Shown here one piece after another: positions 35,769 to 44,597 of a DNA stretch of 64,000 nt (its first letter is position 1; every line of letters begins with the position of its first letter). Position numbers and translations under genes: made by a program. The stretch comes from Flavobacterium sandaracinum (GTDB taxonomy: Bacteria > Bacteroidota > Bacteroidia > Flavobacteriales > Flavobacteriaceae). The notes below the pieces were generated by a model. It was not told the origin of the DNA. It was given only the letters and a program-made list of their open reading frames with translations, and made no database searches. The DNA is taken from the NCBI RefSeq assembly GCF_004349135.1, contig NZ_SMFN01000004.1:181943-245942 (forward strand), written 5' to 3'.

Positions 35769-36923
35769 TTATAGTTTGATTGATTTGAAAACGACATGAA
35801 AAATTGCTTTGATAAATAATGTTTTGGGACATTTCAAAATCACTTTTATGTCTTCGACAAAAGAGGTTTCTTCATCTAAAAACTTAAAAATCAAGCTGGG
35901 ATTGCCTTTTTTGAACATGGAAGAAAAGATGTGAGAACCCAACTCATTTTTTCGGTCTAAAATATCCAACAGTAGCAGGTCATAAAACCAGAATTTGCTT
36001 CTTTTATGAAATTTTCTAAAATCAGTTTCCCTTTGTAAAAAGGCTACGAGTTCAGATGATTTTTTATCAGAATTTTTAAAAGTATAGCCCGTACTTGCTT
36101 TGGTCCATCCGCCAGAAGTTCCTATGTTCAGTACGTTTTTTGTATTCGCCTTCCAAAAAGGGAAACACGTCATAGGAATGCTACCCTGTTCTTTCTCTAA
36201 GATTTCATAATTTGTGATACCCAGTTTTTCAATGTAGTGCTGGATCTCGTTTTCGTATTCTTCCTTTTTTAAATGCTGATGAGAAAACAAAGTGTATTCT
36301 AATAAAGCTTCAGTTTTAGATGTTGGCAATACGTACATAAAACGGGTATTCCCTTTTTGCTCCACCGAAAAATCCATGAAAGTAGCTTGCTCTGGATTAA
36401 AAACGGGCTGCTCGCTTTTTATAAACCAGCCAATAAAATGCTGCTGAAGCAAAGGATATTTTATCTGACTTACAGCTTTTTGGCTGTTGTAAATGCTATT
36501 GAATAATTTGGAACACGAAAAACTATCTTTTTCAGTTTGTACTAGAACTATGGTCTCTGATTCTTCAATGGCCAATACTTTCTGATGAAGAAAAGTAATG
36601 TTGTCTTGTTTTGAAAGCAAGTCAAAAACTTGATTGTAAAAATCGAGTCCTTTTACCATATTGTATTGATACGGCTTCAAGTGTAAATCGCGGCGAAAAT
36701 TTTCATTGGCAAACAAAGCTAAATCCCATTTTTTAGAAATCGATGGTTCCCAAGCGGAGTCCTGCGTTTTCCAAAAGCACCAGGTTCTATCATTCGTTTT
36801 TTTGGTGTTTTCGTCCAATATCAAAATACTGCTATCGGTAAATGAACCGGATTGCACCATTTTATATACGGTCATCAAAGCCGATAGTCCTGCGCCTGTA
36901 AAAATATAATCATACTGTTTCAC
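35769..36923 (-). CDS. crtY: Lycopene beta-cyclase family protein
   Basis: 384 residues from GTG 36923 (MKQYDYIFTGAGLSALMTVYKM), which opens directly on the FAD-binding beta-alpha-beta fold. An ATG at 36974 lies inside the upstream terminator and is rejected. Family blocks: NDRTWCFWKTQDSAWEP, the motif DFSVEQKGNTRFMYVLPTS (two halves), GIPM-like SIPMTCFPFW, and NIGTSGGWTKASTGYTF. It cyclises lycopene to beta-carotene for yellow carotenoids. No other crt gene is in the window. Confidence 0.9.
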   Translation of the reverse strand: MKQYDYIFTGAGLSALMTVYKMVQSGSFTDSSILILDENTKKTNDRTWCFWKTQDSAWEPSISKKWDLALFANENFRRDLHLKPYQYNMVKGLDFYNQVFDLLSKQDNITFLHQKVLAIEESETIVLVQTEKDSFSCSKLFNSIYNSQKAVSQIKYPLLQQHFIGWFIKSEQPVFNPEQATFMDFSVEQKGNTRFMYVLPTSKTEALLEYTLFSHQHLKKEEYENEIQHYIEKLGITNYEILEKEQGSIPMTCFPFWKANTKNVLNIGTSGGWTKASTGYTFKNSDKKSSELVAFLQRETDFRKFHKRSKFWFYDLLLLDILDRKNELGSHIFSSMFKKGNPSLIFKFLDEETSFVEDIKVILKCPKTLFIKAIFHVVFKSIKL

Positions 36924-36958
36924 TTTGCAAATATAATTTTTTAGAGGCAGTATTAAAA

Positions 36959-36990
36959 GAATAAACCACGCCAAAGCGTGGTTTATTGAT
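36959..36990 (-). terminator. Rho-independent terminator of the fasciclin gene
   Basis: Perfect 12-bp arms AATAAACCACGC/GCGTGGTTTATT around a 4-base loop, then CTTTT on the minus strand. Confidence 0.9.
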
Positions 36991-37011
36991 CAATCGTAAA
37001 ATAAGTAAATA

Positions 37012-37527
37012 CTATTTGTGCATTAAAACAGTGTCAATTACATGAATTATACCATTTGACGCATCTAAATCTACAGCAGTAATTGTTGCAACTCCACCTT
37101 TGTCATCTGTAACAATTACATTTTCACCCTTTAAAGATGCTGTTAATGTACCCCCCTGAACGGTCGTCAAAACAGCTTTACCTTTTCCTGCTTTTATAGC
37201 TGCTACAACTGCTTTACTATCAATTTTACCAGCTACAACGTGGTATGTTAGAATGCCTTGTAGTGTTTTTAAGTTTGCTGGTTCTAATAAACTTGCAACT
37301 GTACCTGCAGGTAATTTGTCAAAAGCGGCATTCGTAGGTGCAAAAACTGTAAATGGTCCTGCTCCTGTTAAAGTGTCGACTAAGCCTGCTGCTTTCACAG
37401 CCGCTACCAATGTCGTATGGTTTTCAGAACCTACTGCTACTTCTACAACGTTTTGTGCAAAAGAGCTAATACCAGTAAAAAGTGCAATTGCTAGAATTGC
37501 TGACGAAATAATTTTCTTTGTTTTCAT
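37012..37527 (-). CDS. Fasciclin-domain secreted protein
   Basis: 171 residues with a signal peptide (LFTGISSFAQ) and one fasciclin (FAS1) domain: TLVAAVKAAGLVDTLTGAGPFTVFAPTNAAF, shown at about residues 38-68, then LLEPANLKTLQGILTYHVV and DASNGIIHVIDTVLM. FAS1 domains mediate adhesion or surface binding. Export is clear; the ligand is unknown. It appears monocistronic. Confidence 0.95.
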   Translation of the reverse strand: MKTKKIISSAILAIALFTGISSFAQNVVEVAVGSENHTTLVAAVKAAGLVDTLTGAGPFTVFAPTNAAFDKLPAGTVASLLEPANLKTLQGILTYHVVAGKIDSKAVVAAIKAGKGKAVLTTVQGGTLTASLKGENVIVTDDKGGVATITAVDLDASNGIIHVIDTVLMHK

Positions 37528-37809
37528 AGTGACTTTGTTTTCTGTAAAAATACGATGTTTCTAAAACGTACTTATTACAGTTTGTATAAGTTTAACTACC
37601 GTTTACTCTCAATAGTTTAAAATTATATATTGAAAACTAGCGAATTATAAGGTTACAGCAAGTAATTGCGACTCCTTACCAAATTTTAAATTTTATAGTA
37701 TCGTTTTCTGAAAACAAAAAACAATGAAACAAAATGGTTTTCAATTTGATTTAGGTAAAAGTAAAACACAAGCTTCTCAGCGTTAAATTAAGTTAGAAAA
37801 CGACATTAT
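37528..37809. other. Intergenic region between fasciclin and receptor genes
   Basis: No gene seen. The fasciclin promoter should lie here (GTATTTTTAC on the minus strand near 37550 is close to TAnnTTTG). No clear receptor terminator is found. Confidence 0.4.
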
Positions 37810-40071
37810 CTAATCAATATGGTACCGCAGTCCAAGGAACATTCGCCTGCCTTGATTGGGACCGTAAGCGTAGGTTGGATCAAATGTCAAGGCATAAGGG
37901 TTGTCAGCAGTGGGTACAACATTTCCAGTGTTGTCGAACTGTACATTTTTGTCAAAGGGATCATTTGCTCTGGCAATTAAAAAAGGATTCCCACGATTGG
38001 GTGTCCAATTCAATAGGTTTTTAACACCACTATAAATTTCTAAATTATGAATTTTTTTAAATGTAAATTGAATGTTTTGAATACTAAACGGTAGGGAGTT
38101 TTCACGTCGAGGGTCGAGTGCACCAAGAAGAGGCAAGCGCATGGATCCAGTCACATTGCCGGTGTAATCAATGGCTAAAAACCAAGAAGGAATTTCATAA
38201 TTAATAGCCCAATTAACTGAAAATTTCTCTGTGAATAAGGGTACAAACTTCTGATTGTTTTGCTTCGTTAAGGGATCTAAATAACTTGCGCCAACTGTTG
38301 CTTTTAGTCCAAATGGCGTGATCCAATCCACATTAGAACTGAGTCCAAAAATTCTGGAATAACCATTTAAATTGTCATAAATAATCTGATTAGGATTTAT
38401 ATCATAATTCGCAAAAATCTTATTTGTAAAATACGTGTACCAAGAGGAAAGTTCTAAATTAATGACACCAGCGTTGGTGAGATTGTATTTTTTTAAATAG
38501 TTCAAATTTAAATTATAGGAGGTTTCAGGCTGTAGGTCGGCTAGTAGAATAACGGTTCTTGCTCCTGATAAGGCTTGGTGATCTTCAGTAAAAAGATTGA
38601 CAACTCTAAATCCAGTTCCAAAATTGAGCCGTAAAATATCATTTGTGGATGGTTTGTATTTAAAAGCGAAACGAGGCGTTATAATAGAACCATGAGCTGC
38701 ATTATAATCATAGCGCAAACCAAGTAGCGCACTTGTTTTGTCGCTGAATTTAATTTCGTCTTGAGCAAAAGCACTGTAAATTTCGGAGTGATCAGCGTTT
38801 ATAGTTGCTGCCGTGTTATCATTATAATATTGATATCGAAATGCTGTACCCAAAAGTACCGAATGATTGTTCCAGTTTTTATCCCAAAGCAGTTGCCCAA
38901 AAGCAATTTTTTGACTGGCCAGAAAAGTGGAATTACCGTAAACAGAATTTTGGTCGTGACCGATTAATGAAAATTGCAGATACATTTTTTCTTTAATGGG
39001 AAGTTCATATTTGCCCAAAACTTCATAACGGGAAGTATAAATACTTTCACCATAAACGGCACTTCCGCCTCTAAAACTTTTGTTCCACTGCATTTCGCCG
39101 CCCCATCGATCTTCATACAAATACCTTGAAACCAAACTAAATTCTTTTTTTGATTCTCTATTGAAGTTCAATTTACTGAAAATAGAAACTCGGTTTTGTA
39201 TCGATAAATCTGTAAAATTATCGTTGTTGTTATCAATAGGGTTGTTATAGGTAAAATAATTTACCCCAATCAAGGCGTCGGTCTTTTTGCCTATGGTAGT
39301 TCGATAACCCAAATCAATGTTGGTCTCTAACCACGAAGTGGAGAAAATATCAGCTGTAAAAACAGGAACAGCTTGGGGTCTTTTAGTTATGATGTTGATT
39401 AGTCCTCCCACTGCTTCGCTGCCGTATAAAGTAGAAGCCGCGCCTTTGACTACTTCAATTCTATCGATCATCGAAGTGGGTATTCCTGACAACCCATATA
39501 CTGTCCCAAGGGCGCTGACTATGGGCATGCCATCAATAGTAACCATGGTGTACGGGCCATCTAATCCATTGATGCGTATGTCGCCGGTATTGCAAACATT
39601 ACAATTGTTTTGTGGTCGTAAACCATTTACATTTTGCAATGCATCAAAAACAGTACTAGTTGGATTTTGTTTTAAAAACGTTGCCGTTATGATCTCAACA
39701 GGAACGGGGTTTTCCAAACGTTTTACAGGTTTTAGCGTTCCTGAAATTACCACTTCATTGAGTTGATTTTGATCCGTTGAAAGTTCAATGTCAATAGTTA
39801 GATTCTCATTTTTTTTAATGATGATGTTCATACTCTGAGATAGGTAATCTTCAGCCGAAATAGTAAGTTTATATTTTCCTTCTTCAATGTTTTCTATGCT
39901 AAAATGTCCTAAACTGTCCGTTTGTGCAGTATAGTCAGTTTTGATTAAAAGAAGTCGTGCCGCTATAATTTTGCTTTCGTTAGAAGAAACAAAGCCTGAA
40001 ATACTCCCTTTTTCTTGGCTGTAGCCAAAGTTTAAAGTCAAAAAAAGCAACAATAAATGTATTTTTTTCAT
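37810..40071 (-). CDS. TonB-dependent receptor, metal-island, likely iron/metal chelate
   Basis: 753 residues: signal peptide (LTLNFGYSQ), a carboxypeptidase-regulatory-like domain (GSISGFVSSNESK, to about 100), plug (NEVVISGTLKPVKRLENPVP; the Cys pair in CNVCNTGDIRINGL; IEVVKGAASTLYGSEAVGG) and a full barrel ending MFLGLRYHID. The CxxC plug motif is seen in receptors for metal-related cargo and, with the neighbouring metal genes, suggests a metal chelate. A DtxR-type palindrome lies across its -7 promoter element (40087-40104). Confidence 0.93.
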   Translation of the reverse strand: MKKIHLLLLFLTLNFGYSQEKGSISGFVSSNESKIIAARLLLIKTDYTAQTDSLGHFSIENIEEGKYKLTISAEDYLSQSMNIIIKKNENLTIDIELSTDQNQLNEVVISGTLKPVKRLENPVPVEIITATFLKQNPTSTVFDALQNVNGLRPQNNCNVCNTGDIRINGLDGPYTMVTIDGMPIVSALGTVYGLSGIPTSMIDRIEVVKGAASTLYGSEAVGGLINIITKRPQAVPVFTADIFSTSWLETNIDLGYRTTIGKKTDALIGVNYFTYNNPIDNNNDNFTDLSIQNRVSIFSKLNFNRESKKEFSLVSRYLYEDRWGGEMQWNKSFRGGSAVYGESIYTSRYEVLGKYELPIKEKMYLQFSLIGHDQNSVYGNSTFLASQKIAFGQLLWDKNWNNHSVLLGTAFRYQYYNDNTAATINADHSEIYSAFAQDEIKFSDKTSALLGLRYDYNAAHGSIITPRFAFKYKPSTNDILRLNFGTGFRVVNLFTEDHQALSGARTVILLADLQPETSYNLNLNYLKKYNLTNAGVINLELSSWYTYFTNKIFANYDINPNQIIYDNLNGYSRIFGLSSNVDWITPFGLKATVGASYLDPLTKQNNQKFVPLFTEKFSVNWAINYEIPSWFLAIDYTGNVTGSMRLPLLGALDPRRENSLPFSIQNIQFTFKKIHNLEIYSGVKNLLNWTPNRGNPFLIARANDPFDKNVQFDNTGNVVPTADNPYALTFDPTYAYGPNQGRRMFLGLRYHID

Positions 40072-40086
40072 TTAATTTAAATTAAA

Positions 40087-40104
40087 TTTTAGACAAATCT
40101 AAAA
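40087..40104 (-). promoter_or_regulatory. DtxR-type operator over the -7 element of the TonB receptor
   Basis: TTTTAGACAAATCTAAAA has perfect 7-base arms around CAAA. On the minus strand TAGATTTG (40101-40094) within it matches the TAnnTTTG -7 element, so a bound repressor would block the promoter. Confidence 0.65.
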
Positions 40105-40147
40105 AATATATTTGACATTCTAAAAATAGTAGCAATTTATCCATAAA

Positions 40148-40181
40148 ATAAAAACGGCTCACCCTGAAGATGAACCGTTTA
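40148..40181 (-). terminator. Terminator of the COG0523 gene
   Basis: AAACGGTTCA/TGAGCCGTTT on the minus strand (G-U tolerant) with a 9-base loop and a T-rich tail, about 40 bases after the stop. Confidence 0.8.
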
Positions 40182-40219
40182 AACACCCAATAATTAACCA
40201 AAACAATCGGGATTTATAA

Positions 40220-41464
40220 CTAATTTAATTCATTTAATTGAGCTGTTACGGCATTGGTAGCGGCTGCTCTTGGAATAGGAAAATCATCTTTGCTTGAGAA
40301 AAATCCATCTTGTAAATCCATAATTTCATCGGCTGTGCACAGGCAATTATCGAGTTGGCTTCGAACTTCTGTTTCATTTAATGCCATGCCTATAAATACG
40401 ATTTCGTTCAGTCGGTCACCAAAATTAGCGGTCCATCGTTCTTCAATAATATCTTGGTATTCGACAAAATTATTGAAAGTCATCCGTTCACCAAGAGGCA
40501 TACTTGCCCACCATACGCCGGCACCTTCAGCTTTCATGGATCCGCCGGCTTGACTCCAGTTAATTGCTTGTTCGGGTCTAGAAGCAATCCAGCAAAGACC
40601 TTTGCTTCTAATAATGTTCTGCGGAAAATTGACGGTGAGGTAGTGCCAAAAACGTTGTGGATGAAACGGGCGCTCGTCTCTGAAAACAAAAGATGAAATT
40701 CCATATTCTTCGGTTTCAGGGGTATGAATTCCTTCCAATTCCCGCATCCAACCCGCAGAAGATTCCGCTTCTTCGTAGTTGAATAAATGCGTATTTAGTA
40801 GCTCACTTGCCGGAACTTTTCCAAGAATTGAAGTGATTATTTTAGCCACAGGATTCAGTTTTGTGAGTGAGGCTTTTAATAATGCTAATTCTTTTGCAGT
40901 AACTAAGTCGGTTTTATTTAAAATAATAACATTGGCAAATTCAATTTGATCTACGAGCAGGTTAACAATGGTCCGATTATCATTTTCAATATCGGATGCT
41001 TTTCTATCTTGTAAGGTTTGTGCTGAACCAAAGTCTTTGAAGAAGTTGAACGCATCTACTACAGTCACCATAGTATCGATGTAACTAAATTGAGACAAAT
41101 CAATATTTTCCTCTTCATTAACAAACGAAAATGTTTGTGCCACGGGAATAGGTTCACTTATGCCTGAGCTCTCAATTAACAGATAATCAAAGCGATTTTC
41201 TTTGGCTAATTTTTCAACCTCAAGCATCAAATCTTCGCGCAACGTACAACAAATACAGCCGTTACTCATTTCAACCAACCGTTCTTCGGTACGTGACAAG
41301 GTGTTTTCAGCTTTTACTAAATTGGCATCAATATTTACTTCGCTCATATCATTGACAATTACAGCTACTTTCAAGCCTTCTTTGTTGTGAAGAATGTGAT
41401 TGAGTAAAGTGGTTTTTCCCGCTCCAAGGAAACCAGATAATACAGTTACTGGTAATTTTTTCAT
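40220..41464 (-). CDS. COG0523 GTPase, likely zinc metallochaperone (ZigA-like)
   Basis: 414 residues. GTP-binding Walker A GFLGAGKT (11-18); the metal-binding Cys70-Ile-Cys72-Cys73 in [23 protein letters not shown] for guanine; then the CobW C-terminal domain ([37 protein letters not shown]). Members next to Zur genes usually deliver Zn to enzymes under starvation. Its start overlaps the MerC-like stop by four bases (ATGA), and Zur-type operators control the pair. Confidence 0.92.
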   Translation of the reverse strand: MKKLPVTVLSGFLGAGKTTLLNHILHNKEGLKVAVIVNDMSEVNIDANLVKAENTLSRTEERLVEMSNGCICCTLREDLMLEVEKLAKENRFDYLLIESSGISEPIPVAQTFSFVNEEENIDLSQFSYIDTMVTVVDAFNFFKDFGSAQTLQDRKASDIENDNRTIVNLLVDQIEFANVIILNKTDLVTAKELALLKASLTKLNPVAKIITSILGKVPASELLNTHLFNYEEAESSAGWMRELEGIHTPETEEYGISSFVFRDERPFHPQRFWHYLTVNFPQNIIRSKGLCWIASRPEQAINWSQAGGSMKAEGAGVWWASMPLGERMTFNNFVEYQDIIEERWTANFGDRLNEIVFIGMALNETEVRSQLDNCLCTADEIMDLQDGFFSSKDDFPIPRAAATNAVTAQLNELN

Positions 41465-41814
41465 AAGTGCTTTTTTTTATGATTTTTATAATTCATAAGA
41501 TGGCCCATTATCATCCCGATACCTCCCAGCAGAATTAAACTAGTGTGGTAGTCCCAAAAGATTTCGATCACTACGCCTAAAAGGATCAGTGTTATAGAAA
41601 CTAAAAGCAACATAATAACCCCTAATTTAGCCGTTTTGATAATCCGTATGACAGCCCAAAGCCCTATAAGAACAAATAGTAAATCGATGTAGGGATTGTG
41701 AATCAATCCTATAGGCAGTATAGTCAGTAAAGGGAAAAGTAAACAATGAACTAGGCACAAACCGGCAGTTGAAATCCCTAAAATATCCATGTTAAACGAT
41801 GTTGTTTTCTTCAT
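41461..41814 (-). CDS. MerC-domain membrane protein
   Basis: 117 residues, four transmembrane helices. The first carries the MerC-type cysteines in [14 protein letters not shown] (C20 and C24). Later helices are [14 protein letters not shown] and [15 protein letters not shown], and the tail is His/Lys rich ([10 protein letters not shown]). MerC proteins move mercury or related metals; here a zinc link is inferred from the coupling to the COG0523 GTPase and the operators upstream. Confidence 0.85.
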   Translation of the reverse strand: MKKTTSFNMDILGISTAGLCLVHCLLFPLLTILPIGLIHNPYIDLLFVLIGLWAVIRIIKTAKLGVIMLLLVSITLILLGVVIEIFWDYHTSLILLGGIGMIMGHLMNYKNHKKKHL

Positions 41815-41833
41815 TTCTCGTATATTTGCTTAA

Positions 41834-41885
41834 TGCAATTGTGTTGCAAATATAGAAATATATTTTATAATGCAACAATGTTGCG
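41834..41885. promoter_or_regulatory. Tandem Zur-like operators in the merC/fur divergent region
   Basis: Two 15-base near-palindromes of the same type, TGCAATTGTGTTGCA (41834-41848) and TGCAACAATGTTGCG (41871-41885), with centres 37 bases apart. On the minus strand the -7 element TATATTTG (41854-41847) abuts the first, and a -33 TTG, 18 bases before it, lies in the second. Confidence 0.65.
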
Positions 41886-41903
41886 TTAATAATTTAAGCA
41901 AAG

Positions 41904-42287
41904 ATGAAAGCCACTCGAAATACCACTGCTAAAACCACTATTTTAGAAATTATAAAAAATTCAGCAGTCGCTTTGTCGCATACTGAAATTCAGACTTTAA
42001 GCCATACTATTTGTGATCGTGTGACTATTTACAGGGTTTTAGATCGTTTAGTAAGAGAAGATATAATTCATAAAATTGTAAATTTAGACGGAACTATAAA
42101 ATATGCGAGTTGCCATCACGCTCATAATGAAATAAAACATACCCACAATCACATTCATTTTAGTTGTGAGAAATGTCACTTAGTAACGTGCTTAGAGCAT
42201 GTTGAGCCTACTTTTGATTTACCACCCAATTATCAAGTTAATGAAGTCAATTTTACGCTTTCTGGTTTGTGCCCGAACTGTTTATAG
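41904..42287 (+). CDS. Fur/Zur-family metal-responsive repressor
   Basis: 127 residues. A winged-helix N-terminus (SHTEIQTLSHTICDRVTIYRVLDRLVREDIIHK) with the recognition helix VTIYRVLDRL is followed by the metal-binding half: CHHAHNEIKHTHNHIHFSCEKC, in two overlapping clusters, then CPNC at the end for the structural Zn. Neighbourhood (COG0523, MerC, ZIP) points to a zinc sensor (Zur) rather than Fur. It is divergent from merC and likely shares the operators. Confidence 0.9.
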   Translation: MKATRNTTAKTTILEIIKNSAVALSHTEIQTLSHTICDRVTIYRVLDRLVREDIIHKIVNLDGTIKYASCHHAHNEIKHTHNHIHFSCEKCHLVTCLEHVEPTFDLPPNYQVNEVNFTLSGLCPNCL

Positions 42288-42299
42288 AAAGTAAAATTG

Positions 42300-42317
42300 T
42301 TTTAGACTAGACTAAAA
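42300..42317 (+). promoter_or_regulatory. DtxR-type operator upstream of the DtxR gene
   Basis: TTTTAGACTAGACTAAAA is palindromic at 16 of 18 positions. It lies 27 bases before TATATTTG (42344-42351), a -7 element match, and fits autoregulation. A wider IR, TGTTGC (42364-42369) / GCAACA (42394-42399), follows. Confidence 0.55.
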
Positions 42318-42452
42318 AAATATTTTTGGTATTCTTTTTTGTTTATATTTGTTGCTGAAGTTATGTTGCAATTTTAATTGTTAAATAATTTTAGCAACAC
42401 AATTTATTTCTACATCGTTATAAGATGTAGGGAAAATATCCAAAATAATACT

Positions 42453-43100
42453 ATGACCTTTTCAGAAGAAAATTATCTCAAGACCATATACCACCTTATG
42501 GCAGTGTCGGATGCTGATATTAGCACCAACGCCATTGCTGAAAAAATGGAAACAAAAGCATCATCTGTCACCGATATGCTTAAGAAACTTGCCGAAAAAG
42601 AGTTGGTTAACTACATAAAATACCAAGGGGTATCTCTTACCGAAAAAGGACAATTAGCAGCCAAAATGATTGTTAGAAAACACCGCCTTTGGGAAACTTT
42701 TTTAGTGGAAAAACTAGATTTTTCATGGGATGAAGTACACGATCTTGCGGAACAACTGGAGCATATTAAATCAGAAAAACTAATCAATAAATTAGATGAT
42801 TTTTTGGGAAATCCTACGGAGGATCCTCATGGAGATGCTATTCCCGATGCTAGTGGAAGAATTACAAAAATAGAAAAACAGCTACTTTCTGAATTAGAGA
42901 AAAACCGAGTAGGAATTTGTGTGGGAGTGAAAGACACCTCTTCTGATTTTCTAAAGTATTTAGACAAGCAAGAAATCGCTTTGGGTTCTCAAATTGAGAT
43001 TATAGAAAAGGAAAGCTTTGATTCCTCTTTTAGAATTCGGGTTGGAACCAAAGAAATAACGATTTCACATAAAATAGCCAGTAATATATATATCAAATAA
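42453..43100 (+). CDS. DtxR-family metal-dependent transcriptional regulator
   Basis: 215 residues from ATG 42453 (MTFSEENYLKTIYHLM). The upstream frame to 42378 is AT-rich leader. The winged helix includes STNAIAEKMETKASSVTDMLKKL and GVSLTEKGQLAAKMIVRKHR. The metal and dimer region is WDEVHDLAEQLEHI with HDLAEQLEH-type ligands and EDPHGDAIP. A FeoA-like SH3 domain closes it (LGSQIEIIEKESFD). Its own upstream box matches those at feoA and the receptors. It precedes zip by two bases. Confidence 0.93.
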   Translation: MTFSEENYLKTIYHLMAVSDADISTNAIAEKMETKASSVTDMLKKLAEKELVNYIKYQGVSLTEKGQLAAKMIVRKHRLWETFLVEKLDFSWDEVHDLAEQLEHIKSEKLINKLDDFLGNPTEDPHGDAIPDASGRITKIEKQLLSELEKNRVGICVGVKDTSSDFLKYLDKQEIALGSQIEIIEKESFDSSFRIRVGTKEITISHKIASNIYIK

Positions 43101-43102
43101 TT

Positions 43103-43921
43103 ATGTATCAATCAATTGTTGATTATTTCACGAGTATCGACCCAATTTTAGCCGCTTTGTATGCGAGTTTATTTACTTGGTTTCTTACCGCTTTAGGGGC
43201 TTCTTTTGTTTTTATGTTTAAAACCATGAATAGAACCGTTCTCGATGGAATGCTCGGTTTTACCGGGGGCGTAATGGTCGCCGCAAGTTTCTGGAGTTTA
43301 TTGGCACCAGCCATAGAAATGACTGGCGGTGAAGGTTTTGAAAAAGTTATTCCCGCAGCTTTTGGATTTTTCCTTGGTGCGCTGTTCATTTTTGGAATAG
43401 ACAAAGTATTGCCGCACCTTCATATCAATTTTAAAGTTTCAGAAGGTGTTAAATCTCCTTGGCAACGTACTACATTATTGGTTTCGGCTATTACACTGCA
43501 CAATATTCCAGAAGGTTTGGCTGTTGGAGTTCTTTTTGGAGGTGTCGCTGCTGGAATTCCTGAAGCTTCTATTGCAGGAGCCGTCACTTTAGCGATTGGT
43601 ATCGGAATTCAAAATTTTCCTGAAGGAATTGCTGTCGCTATGCCGCTGCGACGCATGGGTATGAGCAGATGGAAAAGTTTTATGTACGGACAATCTTCCG
43701 CATTGGTAGAACCAGTTGCGGCGGTTTTAGGGGCTTTTGCAGTTACGTTTTTTACTCCAATCTTGCCGTATGCCTTGGCTTTTGCCGCAGGAGCAATGAT
43801 TTTTGTAGTAGTTGAAGAAGTAATACCAGAAACACAACAAGATAAAAACACAGATATTGCCACGCTTGGATTCGTTGGTGGGTTCATTGTGATGATGGTT
43901 TTGGATGTGGCTTTAGGCTAG
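43103..43921 (+). CDS. ZIP family metal transporter
   Basis: Inner-membrane divalent metal importer, 272 residues, eight predicted helices. The metal site residues are in HNIPEG (133-138) and QNFPEG (about 170-175), the two hallmark helices of ZIP proteins. VVEEVIPETQQD closes the last part. It is GufA/ZupT-like, with Zn, Fe or Mn possible. Two-base spacing from the DtxR gene indicates one transcript. Confidence 0.93.
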   Translation: MYQSIVDYFTSIDPILAALYASLFTWFLTALGASFVFMFKTMNRTVLDGMLGFTGGVMVAASFWSLLAPAIEMTGGEGFEKVIPAAFGFFLGALFIFGIDKVLPHLHINFKVSEGVKSPWQRTTLLVSAITLHNIPEGLAVGVLFGGVAAGIPEASIAGAVTLAIGIGIQNFPEGIAVAMPLRRMGMSRWKSFMYGQSSALVEPVAAVLGAFAVTFFTPILPYALAFAAGAMIFVVVEEVIPETQQDKNTDIATLGFVGGFIVMMVLDVALG

Positions 43922-43984
43922 GAATCTTTTTTTATTAAGATTTTCAGGCAAATAAAGCGTAGTTTTATATTTCAAAAACAGCCT

Positions 43985-44407
43985 ATGAAAAAGTCAATAC
44001 TATTCTTTTTTATCCTTATCGGTACTTTTGCTTTGGCGCAAAGCCTCAAAGCTCAAAAAATAAAATATGTGACTATAGATCAAAAAGTGTGTTCCAATCA
44101 AAAAGATTTTCAATTAGTTTTAAAATCGATTGTTGCTGATTCCCGCTGTCCTGAAGGCGTAACTTGTATTTGGGCGGGAGAAGTCACCGCTGTCGTTTCG
44201 GTGTATAAAGATTCAAAGCTGATTGAAGATGCAACATTGCTGTTCGCAATGAAAAATGAAAAAGAAAATAAAGAATGGTTTGCTAGGTACTTACCAGCAA
44301 AACAGCAGAAAATAAAAACCATGCAGGTGTTGCCGTATCCAAAAGAAGGAAAGAAAATTGATTCCAATGACTATTGCCTAAAAATCGGCTATTACAAACA
44401 GGATTAA
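43985..44407 (+). CDS. Secreted hypothetical protein
   Basis: 140 residues with a signal peptide (MKKSILFFFILIGTFALAQ). It contains SRCPEGVTCIWAGEVTAVVSV, whose Cys pair (C58 and C63 region) may form a disulphide, and is otherwise a small beta-rich domain. This motif is known to me from flavobacterial proteins without a function. Its end overlaps the convergent Cys-rich mini-gene by four bases. Confidence 0.7.
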   Translation: MKKSILFFFILIGTFALAQSLKAQKIKYVTIDQKVCSNQKDFQLVLKSIVADSRCPEGVTCIWAGEVTAVVSVYKDSKLIEDATLLFAMKNEKENKEWFARYLPAKQQKIKTMQVLPYPKEGKKIDSNDYCLKIGYYKQD

Positions 44408-44532
44408 CTGCAACCGCAATCGCCACTTCCACAGTTTTTGTCCGATTTTTTCTTTTTGAAGAAGAATTTTTTAATTAGAAAAGCAAGTGCGACGGCTAGT
44501 GCAGCAAAGGCTAAAATTTCTTGAATGTCCAT
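44404..44532 (-). CDS. FeoB-associated Cys-rich membrane protein
   Basis: 42 residues, ATG 44532, TAA 44406-44404. One transmembrane helix (EILAFAALAVALAFLI), a Lys/Phe-rich stretch (KKFFFKKKKS) and a Cys-Gly tail (NCGSGDCGCS) match the FeoB-associated Cys-rich family, usually coded directly after feoB. Here two receptor genes separate it from feoB. It is likely an accessory to ferrous-iron uptake. Confidence 0.85.
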   Translation of the reverse strand: MDIQEILAFAALAVALAFLIKKFFFKKKKSDKNCGSGDCGCS

Positions 44533-44544
44533 AGTGTAAAAATA

Positions 44545-44575
44545 AGAAAAAGCAACCGATACCGGTTGCTTTTTT
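44545..44575. terminator. Bidirectional terminator between the FecA-like receptor and the Cys-rich mini-gene
   Basis: AAAAGCAACCG/CGGTTGCTTTT arms with an ATAC loop and A/T-runs on both sides. It sits after the receptor stop and just before the mini-gene start. Confidence 0.9.
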
Positions 44576-44597
44576 GAGTTAAACTAATGACAATTTT

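Noticed and set aside
36924..36974. ATG start for the lycopene cyclase at 36974
   Set aside because: The codon lies in the fasciclin terminator hairpin; GTG 36923 opens directly on the FAD fold.
37810..40071. B12 receptor with cobalamin riboswitch
   Set aside because: The upstream gap is only 148 bases, holds a terminator and a DtxR-type box, and shows no riboswitch-like conserved blocks.
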